Below the pieces are notes generated by a model that did not search any database, was not told the origin of the DNA, and saw only the letters and a list, made by a program, of their open reading frames with translations. 9,480 nt of DNA from Helicobacteraceae bacterium. GTDB lineage: Bacteria; Campylobacterota; Campylobacteria; Campylobacterales; Sulfurimonadaceae. Position numbers and translations under genes: made by a program. The stretch spans positions 1 through 9,480 of the forward strand of contig JALWLR010000290.1 in assembly GCA_027084065.1 (NCBI GenBank). Reading direction: 5' to 3'. Positions 1-6,479 of the stretch are shown piece by piece. Each line of letters begins with the position of its first letter. Within the stretch, counting starts at the first letter, position 1.

Positions 1-87
1 GATGAGTTGATGGTAGGTGGAACACCGACAGTCTATTTTAACGGTGAGTACGACAAATCAAAACACAAATACAAAAATGCGAAGTGA
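1..87 (+). CDS. C-terminal end of a thioredoxin-fold (DsbA/TlpA-like) protein, partial
   Basis: The first 87 bases read open in frame 1 and stop at TGA (85-87), giving the last 28 residues of a protein that begins left of the window. The piece VGGTPTVYFNGEYDK resembles the cis-proline loop and final strand of thioredoxin-fold proteins, where a Gly-Thr-Pro-Thr turn precedes a beta strand and a Phe-Asn-Gly turn. The tail is lysine-rich. Such proteins handle thiols or disulfides, often in the periplasm, but the active-site CxxC and any signal peptide would lie outside the window, so the role cannot be fixed. The stop is only 4 bases before the hemC start, so the two genes are probably co-transcribed. 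The fold assignment rests on one short motif; the reading frame itself is secure. Confidence 0.5.
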   Translation, partial: DELMVGGTPTVYFNGEYDKSKHKYKNAK

Positions 88-91
88 TACA

Positions 92-1054
92 ATGGGACAG
101 AAGATAGTTATAGCCACACGAAAGTCTCAGCTTGCGCTGTGGCAGGCGTATCATATAAAGGCACAAATAGAAAAAGAATTCCCCGATATAGAGGTTTCAC
201 TCAATGAAATAGTCAGTAACGGAGACAAAGTTCTTGATCGTCCTTTGGCACTCATAGGTGGAAAAGGGCACTTTACAAAAGAGCTTGAAGAGGCTATGCT
301 ACGCGGTGAAGCCAACCTTGCAGTACACAGTCTAAAAGATGTTCCCACCTACATTCCCGATGGACTTGAGCTTGCCGCTATTACTAAAAGAGAAGATCAA
401 AGTGATCTTTTTTTGTCTCATAAATACGCAACTTTAGAAGAGCTTCCAAAAGGTGCTGTCGTCGGTACGACAAGCCTGCGCCGAAGAATGCAACTGCTAC
501 GTATGCGTCCCGATCTTAGGTTGAAAGATCTTCGCGGCAATGTCAATACACGTCTTCGCAAATTGGCAGAAGGGGAGTATGATGCCATTATTTTAGCCTA
601 TATTGGACTCAAGCGTCTTGATCTTTTAAAAGATATTCCACATACACAAAAACTGCCACTGGAGATGATGATTCCGCCGATGGGACAAGCATCTCTTGGT
701 ATCGAGATAGTTGCAAACGATTCTTTGGCAAAGAGAGTGGCAGAGAATCTCAACGATGCCCAAACAGCATTGTGTACGCAAATAGAGCGCGATTTCATTG
801 CGGCAATAGGAGCTGGATGCTCCGCACCTGTTGCTTGTAATGCGTACATGCAAGACAATGAGGTTATTTTTCGGGTAATGCTTGGTTTCCCGGATGGAAG
901 TCGCATAATGCAGCAAGAGTTAAACGCTATGAAAGATGAAGCTAAGGGTCTTGGTAAAAAAATGGCAGAGTTGATGATAGCACAGGGCGCTTTGGAGCTT
1001 TTGGAAGAGGCCGAAGAGACAGCTTTTAAAGATGAGATGCCGCAGCGTTTGTAG
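92..1054 (+). CDS. hemC: Hydroxymethylbilane synthase (porphobilinogen deaminase)
   Basis: This cytoplasmic enzyme joins four porphobilinogen molecules into hydroxymethylbilane on the way to uroporphyrinogen III and heme. The 320-residue product is full length for the family. The N-terminal phosphate/substrate segment is ATRKSQLALWQ. HSLKDVP carries the catalytic aspartate (Asp83, matching E. coli Asp84). GTTSLRRR and LRGNVNTRL are the arginine-rich substrate-binding motifs. IGAGCSAPV holds Cys243, the residue that carries the dipyrromethane cofactor (E. coli Cys242). I chose ATG 92 because MGQKIVIATRKSQ matches the family start; the frame stays open back to an ATG at 17, but that would overlap the upstream gene and add 25 unlike residues. 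The ribosome site is weak (GAAG, 81-84) and sits in the last codons of the upstream gene, suggesting coupled translation. The stop TAG is shared with the ubiD Shine-Dalgarno. Confidence 0.96.
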   Translation: MGQKIVIATRKSQLALWQAYHIKAQIEKEFPDIEVSLNEIVSNGDKVLDRPLALIGGKGHFTKELEEAMLRGEANLAVHSLKDVPTYIPDGLELAAITKREDQSDLFLSHKYATLEELPKGAVVGTTSLRRRMQLLRMRPDLRLKDLRGNVNTRLRKLAEGEYDAIILAYIGLKRLDLLKDIPHTQKLPLEMMIPPMGQASLGIEIVANDSLAKRVAENLNDAQTALCTQIERDFIAAIGAGCSAPVACNAYMQDNEVIFRVMLGFPDGSRIMQQELNAMKDEAKGLGKKMAELMIAQGALELLEEAEETAFKDEMPQRL

Positions 1055-1057
1055 GAG
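1053..1057 (+). promoter_or_regulatory. Shine-Dalgarno for the GTG-started ubiD gene
   Basis: AGGAG overlaps the last two bases of the hemC stop codon and lies 6 bases before GTG 1064. It decides the non-ATG start of the downstream decarboxylase and suggests that ribosomes finishing hemC can re-initiate there. Confidence 0.75.
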
Positions 1058-1063
1058 AAGAGT

Positions 1064-2887
1064 GTGAATTTACAAAAAACCATAGAACTGCTGAAAAAAA
1101 ATGATGAGCTACGTGTCATAGAGGAAGAGCTTGATATCTATTTGGAAATCCCACATCTTGCTTATGCGGAAGTGAAAAAAGAAAATGGCGGAAAAGCGCT
1201 TCTTTTTACTAATGTAGTGGATGCCAAAAGCGGACGTCGGTTTGAAGAGGATGTTTTGATGAATCTTTTTGGCTCGTATCGCCGGTGCGAACTGCTCTTT
1301 GGCAGAAGTATCGAAAGTGTCGCCGATGAGATTGAAAAACTTATGCATCTCAAGCCGCCTGCTGGATTTATGGAAAAACTCTCAATGGCAAAAGAGCTCT
1401 TCTCTCTTAAAGATATTTTTCCAAAGCGTTTAAAAGGCAAAGGGGAGTGTCAACAGATAGTCAAAGAGGGAGATGAAGTAGATCTGTACGAACTTCCCGT
1501 TTTGACGACATGGGAAGGAGACGGTGGACCATTCATTACGATGGGGCAGGTCTATACACAGAGTCTTGATGGGGATCTTGTCAATCTCGGTATGTATAGA
1601 CTACAGGTGTATGATAAAAATCATTTGGGTATGCACTGGCAAATACACAAAGATTCCTCTCACTTTTTCGATCAGTATCAAAAAGTGGGAAAAAAGATGC
1701 CGGTTTCCATCGCCATAGGCGGAGATCCGCTCTATACTTGGTGTGCCACGGCACCACTGCCCTACGGTGTCAATGAACTTCTGCTTTACGGACTTGTAAA
1801 AAAAGAGCCTGCACAGCTGGTTCGCTCGCTGACAACTCCATTGTATATTCCAAAAGATGTAGATTATGTCATAGAGGGATGGGTCGATCCTGAAAAATTT
1901 GCAATAGAGGGACCCTTTGGCGATCATACCGGTTACTATACACTCCAAGAGCCCTATCCTGTTTTGGAAGTTAGCTGCATAACGAAAAAGAAAAATCCAA
2001 CCTACTTGGCAACAGTTGTCGGAAAACCGCCGCTTGAGGATAAGTATATGGGATGGGCAACGGAGCGTATTTTCCTGCCGCTTTTAAAAACGACCGCGCC
2101 GGATCTTATAGATTATCATATGCCCGAAGCGGGAGCGTTTCATAACCTGATACTTGCAAAGATGAAGCCTCTTTATAAAGGACATGCTAAACAGTTCATG
2201 CATGCATTTTGGGGTGTAGGACAGATGAGCTTTGTCAAACATGCAATTTTTATGGATGAGAATGCTCCGCAACTGGAGAACTATGAATCGGTGGCAATGT
2301 ATATACTCGATAGGCTCTCTCCAAACTCTTTGTTTGTCAGTGAAGGGGTTTTGGATGCGCTCGATCACTCCTCTTGTGAATCACTTGTCGGTGGGAAGCT
2401 GGGGATAGATGTGACTTCCACGAAAGTTCTCTCTGATAAACCCGTTTTAATGGGTAATGAAGAGCTTTTAAAAAAAGTGCAAGAGCTCGTACCCGAAGCG
2501 GTAGGACTCAATCAATTTATGCGAATGACACGCAATCCCGTAACAGTTATCGCTGTTGAAAAAAGAAGAAATCTCAAAGAGTGTTTCGAGGCGCTTGTTC
2601 CTTTGAGTATGCATCTTAGAGTTGTAATTTTTGTTGATAAAGAGAAAAACGATCTTTTCAATCCCTATATGCTTATATGGAGAGTCGCAAATAATATCGA
2701 TGCAAAACGTGATCTGTTTGTATCGGGGTTGATGATGGGGCTTGACGGTACGAACAAAAATGAGCTTGACGGCTATACGAGAGAATGGCCGGGTGATGTG
2801 GAATGTACACCGGAAGTGATTACACGTTTGAAGGAAAAAGGTGTTTGGGATTTGGATGATGCTTTATTAGATAAGTATCAATTATAG
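1064..2887 (+). CDS. ubiD: UbiD-family decarboxylase, probably menaquinone (futalosine pathway) type
   Basis: A 607-residue prenylated-FMN-dependent decarboxylase, full length for the long form found in Campylobacterota. Family signatures are GPFITMGQVYT, NLGMYRLQV (Asn174, Arg179), LGMHWQIH, the PYGVNELLLYG block (Glu238) and EGPFGDHTGYYT (Glu282, Asp287). By comparison from memory with yeast-type Fdc1, Asn174 and Glu238 would help hold the metal and cofactor phosphate, and Arg179, Glu282 and Asp287 would form the catalytic acid-arginine-acid set. Campylobacterota make menaquinone through futalosine, so the likely substrate is a dihydroxy-naphthoate intermediate rather than the ubiquinone precursor; this is inferred from lineage and not visible in the sequence. 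It starts with GTG behind a good AGGAG, 9 bases after hemC. The hemC-ubiD pairing is, as I recall, also present in C. jejuni. A UbiX-type flavin prenyltransferase is needed to make the cofactor and is not in the window. Confidence 0.9.
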   Translation: MNLQKTIELLKKNDELRVIEEELDIYLEIPHLAYAEVKKENGGKALLFTNVVDAKSGRRFEEDVLMNLFGSYRRCELLFGRSIESVADEIEKLMHLKPPAGFMEKLSMAKELFSLKDIFPKRLKGKGECQQIVKEGDEVDLYELPVLTTWEGDGGPFITMGQVYTQSLDGDLVNLGMYRLQVYDKNHLGMHWQIHKDSSHFFDQYQKVGKKMPVSIAIGGDPLYTWCATAPLPYGVNELLLYGLVKKEPAQLVRSLTTPLYIPKDVDYVIEGWVDPEKFAIEGPFGDHTGYYTLQEPYPVLEVSCITKKKNPTYLATVVGKPPLEDKYMGWATERIFLPLLKTTAPDLIDYHMPEAGAFHNLILAKMKPLYKGHAKQFMHAFWGVGQMSFVKHAIFMDENAPQLENYESVAMYILDRLSPNSLFVSEGVLDALDHSSCESLVGGKLGIDVTSTKVLSDKPVLMGNEELLKKVQELVPEAVGLNQFMRMTRNPVTVIAVEKRRNLKECFEALVPLSMHLRVVIFVDKEKNDLFNPYMLIWRVANNIDAKRDLFVSGLMMGLDGTNKNELDGYTREWPGDVECTPEVITRLKEKGVWDLDDALLDKYQL

Positions 2888-2922
2888 GACATTTTTCCCG
2901 TATTGTTTCTATCTAAGCCGAA

Positions 2923-2928
2923 TATAAT
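2923..2928 (+). promoter_or_regulatory. Candidate sigma-70 -10 box for the cytochrome gene
   Basis: A consensus TATAAT lies in the 97-base gap between ubiD and the cytochrome. Campylobacterota housekeeping promoters often lack a defined -35 and carry T-rich stretches instead; a T run (2891-2895) and TTGTTT (2903-2908, spacer only 14) lie upstream. Transcription would start near 2935, giving a leader of about 50 bases. The call rests on the box and its position only. Confidence 0.45.
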
Positions 2929-2959
2929 CTTCGATGATGTAAGATAAAAGTAATGAATC

Positions 2960-2971
2960 GGGGAATGCCCC
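2960..2971 (+). promoter_or_regulatory. Small G/C hairpin next to the cytochrome ribosome-binding site
   Basis: GGGG (2960-2963), AATG, CCCC (2968-2971) can form a 4-bp stem in an otherwise AT-rich leader. It ends one base before the Shine-Dalgarno AAAGG (2973-2977), which is 7 bases before the ATG. It could affect ribosome access, but a 4-bp stem is also easily produced by chance. Confidence 0.25.
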
Positions 2972-2984
2972 TAAAGGTACGGGA

Positions 2985-3320
2985 ATGACAAAAAAAGCTT
3001 TTCTTTTAATGGTTTCGTTTGCATTTATATGGTCGCTGAACCTGCATGCCGCGTCGTATAAAGGGCAGAGAGTTTTTTCAAAACGCTGTGTCAAATGTCA
3101 CGGTAGACAAGACTTTATAGAGAGTAAAACGCGAAGAGAGTGGAAAAAACTAATGAGAAAGAAAGGGAAAAAACTCGTAGAAATTCATCTCAAAAGTGAA
3201 AAAGCGAAAAAATCATGGAAATATTTTAAAAGCAAACGTTTTCAAAGAAAAGCCAAACATCTCAAAGATTTTCTCGTAGAATACGCAAAAGACAGCGGTC
3301 GCGTTCCTGCATGTAACTAA
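2985..3320 (+). CDS. Small, very basic periplasmic c-type cytochrome (monoheme)
   Basis: A 111-residue protein with an N-terminal signal peptide (positive MTKK, hydrophobic to about residue 20, likely cleavage after LHA-22). CVKCH at 35-39 is a single heme c attachment site, so the mature protein should be periplasmic and pass electrons. The only methionine in the mature chain is Met57, a candidate sixth heme ligand; His68 and His92 are alternatives. The mature chain is unusually basic: I count 30 Lys/Arg against 8 Asp/Glu in about 88 residues. It ends in VPACN, with a third cysteine (Cys110) outside the heme motif. I recall similar small cytochromes in sulfur-oxidising Campylobacterota but know no assigned partner. 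It has a promoter-like TATAAT, a Shine-Dalgarno (AAAGG, 2973-2977) and a terminator, so it is probably its own unit, next to heme and quinone synthesis genes. Confidence 0.85.
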   Translation: MTKKAFLLMVSFAFIWSLNLHAASYKGQRVFSKRCVKCHGRQDFIESKTRREWKKLMRKKGKKLVEIHLKSEKAKKSWKYFKSKRFQRKAKHLKDFLVEYAKDSGRVPACN

Positions 3321-3350
3321 AAGAGGAGAGCTTCCCTCTTTTTTCTTTTA
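3319..3350 (+). terminator. Rho-independent terminator after the cytochrome gene
   Basis: Arms AAAAGAGG (3319-3326) and CCTCTTTT (3335-3342) pair perfectly around an 8-base loop, and the T run continues to 3344 with more T beyond one C. The left arm begins inside the cytochrome stop codon. It separates the cytochrome from the aminopeptidase gene. Confidence 0.75.
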
Positions 3351-3409
3351 CCTATCTGATTTTAAAAAAATCAACATTCAAAACAATTTATTGCAAAAGG
3401 ATAGTTTTT

Positions 3410-4675
3410 ATGATAAATAAAAACGATTTTACCGATGGTCTTCTTGGTTTTTTAGATGCTTGCGTAACACCTTTTCACGCTGCAGCAAACATTGGTGCGA
3501 TGTTGGACAATGCCGGTTTTATTAGGCTATATGAAGAGCTTTCATGGGAGCTTGAAGAGGGTGGAAAATATTATGTTATACGAAACGATTCCTCAGTTGT
3601 CGCTTTTACCTATCCTAAAAGAAAAGATTATGTCATTGTCGGTGCACATACGGACTCTCCGACACTCAAACTCAAGCCTAAACCTGTTTTAAAAGAGCAT
3701 GGGGTTGTCAAATTTGCCGTAGAACCCTACGGAGGCTTGCTGCTCAATCCATGGTTTGATCGTGATCTTTCTTTGGCAGGGCGTATAGGCTATCTGGATG
3801 AAAACAACATTATAAAAACGCATTTGGTTGATTGGAAAAAGCCTCTTGCCGTGATTCCTTCGTTGGCGATTCATCTTGATGAGAAAGCGAACAAAGAAAG
3901 AACGGTTAATAAACAAACAGACATTATGCCTATAGTGCAAACAGGCGAGGAATTTGATTTTGAAAAATTTCTCACTGAACGTCTACATGCAGAAGGAGTA
4001 GAAAAAATAGAAGCCCTATATGCACATGAGCTAAATCTCTACGATACGCAAAATGCCGAATATATAGGAGTGAAAAATGATTTCATAGCTTCTGCCAGAT
4101 TGGACAATTTGCTGAGCTGTTATGTGGGACTTGTCGCAATGTGCAGCGTAGATGCCACATCACCTTTGATGTTTGTTGCAAACGATCATGAAGAGGTGGG
4201 TAGTGAAAGTACAAGTGGAGCTGGTGGAAATTTTTTCGAGAGTGTTTATAGAAGAATTTTTCAAGATTATGAGTCCTTTATCCAAAGTGCGAGAGTATCG
4301 ACACTTCTTTCTTGCGACAATGCACATGCAATACATCCTAACTATCCACAAAAGCATGAACCCTCACATGCACCACACATGAACCGAGGTGTCGTTATAA
4401 AAGTCAATGCAAATCAGCGATATGCCTCCAATACAAAAACAATCTCAAAGTTTCTCAACGTCGCCGAATCCGTCGGTGCAAAAACGCAGTATTTTGTTAC
4501 TAGAAGCGATATGGGATGCGGTTCGACGATAGGTCCAATAACAGCCACACGCCTTGGTATAGAGACGATAGATGTTGGATTGCCGACTTTGGCTATGCAC
4601 TCCATAAGAGAGCTTGCCGGGCGAGAGGACGCATATGAACTTTATAAAATAATTTTGGGATATGCTCACTTATGA
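3410..4675 (+). CDS. apeB: M18-family aspartyl-type aminopeptidase
   Basis: A 421-residue cytoplasmic metallo-aminopeptidase that removes N-terminal residues, preferably acidic ones in characterised M18 members, from peptides. The order of motifs is that of M18: VGAHTDSP (His80, Asp82), NPWFDRDLSLAGRI, SARLDNLL (Asp232, expected metal-bridging), NDHEEVGS (Glu261/Glu262, base and metal ligand), SCDNAHAIHPNY (Asp303), and GLPTLAMHSIRE (His397, last metal ligand). Length fits the family, and the expected two-zinc ligand set is complete. ATG 3410 is preceded by AAGGA (3397-3401) with 8 bases of spacing. The stop TGA overlaps the ATG of the histidine kinase in an ATGA, so translation of the two is coupled. 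No functional reason for pairing a peptidase with that kinase is known to me. The symbol follows the M18 aminopeptidase 2 naming. Confidence 0.92.
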   Translation: MINKNDFTDGLLGFLDACVTPFHAAANIGAMLDNAGFIRLYEELSWELEEGGKYYVIRNDSSVVAFTYPKRKDYVIVGAHTDSPTLKLKPKPVLKEHGVVKFAVEPYGGLLLNPWFDRDLSLAGRIGYLDENNIIKTHLVDWKKPLAVIPSLAIHLDEKANKERTVNKQTDIMPIVQTGEEFDFEKFLTERLHAEGVEKIEALYAHELNLYDTQNAEYIGVKNDFIASARLDNLLSCYVGLVAMCSVDATSPLMFVANDHEEVGSESTSGAGGNFFESVYRRIFQDYESFIQSARVSTLLSCDNAHAIHPNYPQKHEPSHAPHMNRGVVIKVNANQRYASNTKTISKFLNVAESVGAKTQYFVTRSDMGCGSTIGPITATRLGIETIDVGLPTLAMHSIRELAGREDAYELYKIILGYAHL

Positions 4676-5649
4676 TCACTCAAGAAGAGCTTGCTATACT
4701 CATCGAGCAGACCTATAAAGTAGAGAAGGAGTTTAGTGAGCTCAAACGCTCATACGCTTCTTTGCAAGATACGGTTGAAAAAATCGTTGAATTTTTGCCC
4801 AATGCGCTGTGGGTACTCAGCCAAGACGGAAGTGTCTTTTTGCAAAATTCTCAGGCAAAAAAGCTTGGCTCACTCATTGAAAAACTTGATTATAGAGAAG
4901 ATGATTATGAAATTACCTATGAGGGGCGCTCTTATTTGATAAAAAGTTCGCGCTACAAAGATAAAACGATGATAAGCGCAACGGATATAACGGAGCAAAA
5001 AAGAAAAGAGAATCTTGCAACGATGGGGCAAATGGCAGCACATCTTTCTCATGAAATTCGCAATCCCATAGGGTCTATCTCTTTATTGACATCCACCTTG
5101 AAAAACAGAGTTGTAAAAGAGAATCTTCCCATTGTCGAAGAGATTCAAAAATCGGTTTATCGTATCGATAGAATTATCAAAGCTACACTGATGTTTTCCA
5201 AGGGTGTCGAAGCGCATAAGAGTCCATTTTTGTGGGAGGAACTAAAAAAAGATCTTCTTGATGCTGTGAGTTACTACGGCTATACAAAAGAGATAGAATT
5301 TGATTTGCCTACACAAAAATTTATTCTCAATGCAGATAAAGACCTGCTTGAAATGATGTTTATGAACTTTTTAACAAACGCTATAGATGCCATAGAACTT
5401 AGTGACGATGAAAGCGGAAAGATCGAAATGCGCTATGAAAACGATGGGAATTATCATATCTTTACAATACATGACACCGGTATTCCCATAGAGCATCCCG
5501 AAGAACTTTTTGAAGCCTTTAAAAGTACAAAAGTAAAAGGCAATGGCCTTGGGCTGATACTCAGTAAACAGATTGCCCAGGCACATGGAGGAGATGTAAC
5601 TTTGCTTACCGGCAATAAAAAACTTTTTCGTATTACGTTACAAGTATAG
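4672..5649 (+). CDS. flgS: Soluble PAS-domain sensor histidine kinase, probably FlgS (flagellar NtrB-like kinase)
   Basis: A 325-residue kinase with no membrane segment. Residues about 5-40 look like a coiled coil, about 40-108 form a PAS-like domain ending in ATDITEQKR, about 110-185 are the dimerisation/phosphoacceptor domain, and the rest is the ATP-binding domain. The H-box HLSHEIRNPIGSISL places the phosphorylated histidine at His127. The N-box is NFLTNAIDAI (Asn236), G1 is HDTGIP (Asp268), and G2 is GNGLGL (290-295). A cytosolic NtrB-like kinase with this H-box and an N-terminal helix before FLPNALWVL fits FlgS of Helicobacter and Campylobacter, which phosphorylates FlgR to switch on sigma-54 flagellar genes in response to the export apparatus. 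No response regulator or flagellar gene is in the window, so the FlgS name rests on resemblance. It has only a weak GGGA upstream and probably depends on coupling to apeB through the ATGA overlap. Confidence 0.78.
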   Translation: MITQEELAILIEQTYKVEKEFSELKRSYASLQDTVEKIVEFLPNALWVLSQDGSVFLQNSQAKKLGSLIEKLDYREDDYEITYEGRSYLIKSSRYKDKTMISATDITEQKRKENLATMGQMAAHLSHEIRNPIGSISLLTSTLKNRVVKENLPIVEEIQKSVYRIDRIIKATLMFSKGVEAHKSPFLWEELKKDLLDAVSYYGYTKEIEFDLPTQKFILNADKDLLEMMFMNFLTNAIDAIELSDDESGKIEMRYENDGNYHIFTIHDTGIPIEHPEELFEAFKSTKVKGNGLGLILSKQIAQAHGGDVTLLTGNKKLFRITLQV

Positions 5650-5681
5650 CTAAAACAGATTCAATAAATATAAAAAATTAT

Positions 5682-5687
5682 TATAAT
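5682..5687 (+). promoter_or_regulatory. Candidate sigma-70 -10 box for the DUF4395 gene
   Basis: A consensus TATAAT stands in the very AT-rich 89-base gap after flgS. The start site would fall near 5694, leaving about 45 bases of leader before ATG 5739. No good -35 is seen, as is common in this phylum. A second weaker box, TAGAAT (5710-5715), is also possible. AT-rich gaps generate such boxes easily. Confidence 0.4.
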
Positions 5688-5688
5688 G

Positions 5689-5698
5689 CTTAATTAAG
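5689..5698. repeat. Palindrome at the putative transcription start of the DUF4395 gene
   Basis: CTTAATTAAG is a perfect 10-base palindrome two bases downstream of the TATAAT. Extending it to 5686-5701 keeps symmetry at all but one base pair. Its position would suit a repressor operator, but no regulator is known and AT-rich palindromes are frequent by chance. Confidence 0.3.
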
Positions 5699-5738
5699 AA
5701 TATATTGGATAGAATTTCGGGAAAAAGAGATAGTTCCT

Positions 5739-6182
5739 ATGTTACACTCCTGTCCCATCAATTTTCAAACCTACGATGCTACCGTCGCTAGAGTCACATC
5801 ATTTGTGATGGCGTTATGTATCGCCTTGTATTTGCAAAGCGGTCTTGTTATCTTTGTCTGGATTGCTCTTTTGGATATTGGCGTGCGTCTCTTTTTCGAT
5901 AAACGCTTTTCTCCTTTTTATCATGTAGCACTCTTTGTCAAAGAGCGACTCGGTTTAAAAAGTGTCAAAAAAGATGGTGCTTCAAAAAAGCTGGCAACCT
6001 ATTTTGGTTTGTTCTTTTCTTCTGGAATTATTCTTTTTCATTTGTTACATGCAGAATTAGGAGTAGTGCTTCTTTCGTCAATCTTTATTGTTTGCCTGCT
6101 TTTAGATGCCTTTTTCGATTTTTGCCTTGGATGCAAAATCTATTATGTTATAAAAAAAATATATCCGTCATTTATGGAATGA
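5739..6182 (+). CDS. DUF4395-family inner-membrane protein
   Basis: A 147-residue hydrophobic protein of unknown function. The start CPINFQTYDATVARV, followed by a pair of membrane helices, a short basic loop ending in SKKLATYFGLFFS, two more helices and a closing Gly-Cys, follows the DUF4395 pattern. I place membrane helices at roughly 17-35, 37-54, 86-105 and 106-127. Cys5 near the N-terminus and Cys129/Cys132 (CLGC) near the end of helix four are notable: a CxxC at a membrane edge could act in thiol redox chemistry or bind metal, but this is inference. CLGC is not followed by His, so it is not a heme site. The start ATG has an AAGAGA-type ribosome site (5725-5730) 8 bases upstream. It probably forms its own transcription unit between flgS and the small gene downstream. 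Confidence 0.72.
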   Translation: MLHSCPINFQTYDATVARVTSFVMALCIALYLQSGLVIFVWIALLDIGVRLFFDKRFSPFYHVALFVKERLGLKSVKKDGASKKLATYFGLFFSSGIILFHLLHAELGVVLLSSIFIVCLLLDAFFDFCLGCKIYYVIKKIYPSFME

Positions 6183-6251
6183 ATCAAAGTGTCACTGTTG
6201 TGGCAGAGGTATTTAACTTATTAGGTTATCATGTTTAGGAAAATCTATAAC

Positions 6252-6258
6252 AAGGAGG
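6252..6258 (+). promoter_or_regulatory. Strong Shine-Dalgarno fixing the start of the 69-residue gene
   Basis: AAGGAGG is a near-perfect anti-16S match, 5 bases before ATG 6264. It rules out the in-frame ATG at 6231, which would add 11 residues and place this site inside the coding region. It is the strongest ribosome site in the window and suggests high translation. Confidence 0.85.
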
Positions 6259-6263
6259 CAGTA

Positions 6264-6473
6264 ATGTCTAAAGTAATACCATTGGCAAATACGGACAAAG
6301 GGATCATCACGATCACAAAAATAGAAAAACCTTATGGAGAAAACAGTAAACCAGTTGTAAGTGTCGGCATAAGTCTTAACGGCGATGCGGAAAATCCAGA
6401 CTGGAAAGCACATATACCGCTTGAAAACATAGATGAAGTATGTGAAGCGGTTAAAGAGGCTGCAAAGTCGTAA
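6264..6473 (+). CDS. Small conserved-looking hypothetical protein, 69 residues
   Basis: I do not recognise a named family with confidence. The protein is soluble, has no signal peptide or membrane segment, and contains one cysteine. By eye it predicts as four beta strands (VIPLAN, GIITITKIE, VVSVGISLN, WKAHIP) followed by a helix (IDEVCEAVKEAAKS). That strand-strand-strand-strand-helix order, with a Gly-Ile-Ser-Leu strand before a tryptophan strand, is reminiscent of PC4/YdbC-type single-stranded nucleic-acid-binding proteins, but the resemblance is weak and should not be taken as a function. The gene has the best ribosome site in the window and a strong terminator, so it is probably expressed well as a short transcript. 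No clear promoter was found in the 81-base gap before it, so transcription from the DUF4395 promoter is possible. Confidence 0.75.
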   Translation: MSKVIPLANTDKGIITITKIEKPYGENSKPVVSVGISLNGDAENPDWKAHIPLENIDEVCEAVKEAAKS

Positions 6474-6479
6474 AACTAG

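Noticed and set aside
17..91. Possible longer hemC beginning at ATG 17 or ATG 77
   Set aside because: The extra residues do not resemble hemC N-termini and run through the end of the upstream gene in another frame; ATG 92 gives the family start.
598..1119. Long open frame antisense to hemC
   Set aside because: It lies wholly opposite a clearly identified gene, has a serine-rich composition typical of antisense reading, and no recognisable motif.
3358..3372. GATTTT-AAA-AAAATC inverted repeat before apeB
   Set aside because: The stem is entirely weak A/T pairs apart from the end, lies 16 bases after a better terminator, and is likely composition-driven.
6123..6134. CLGC in the DUF4395 protein as a heme-binding site
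   Set aside because: Heme c sites need CxxCH; here the second Cys is followed by Lys and the motif is at a membrane helix end.
6227..6232. TATCAT as a -10 box for the 69-residue gene
   Set aside because: It departs from consensus and the nearest -35-like hexamer (TTGTGG, 6198-6203) is 23 bases away, too far.
6231..6263. Upstream in-frame ATG for the 69-residue gene
   Set aside because: It has no ribosome site, and the strong AAGGAGG would fall inside the coding region; ATG 6264 is better placed.
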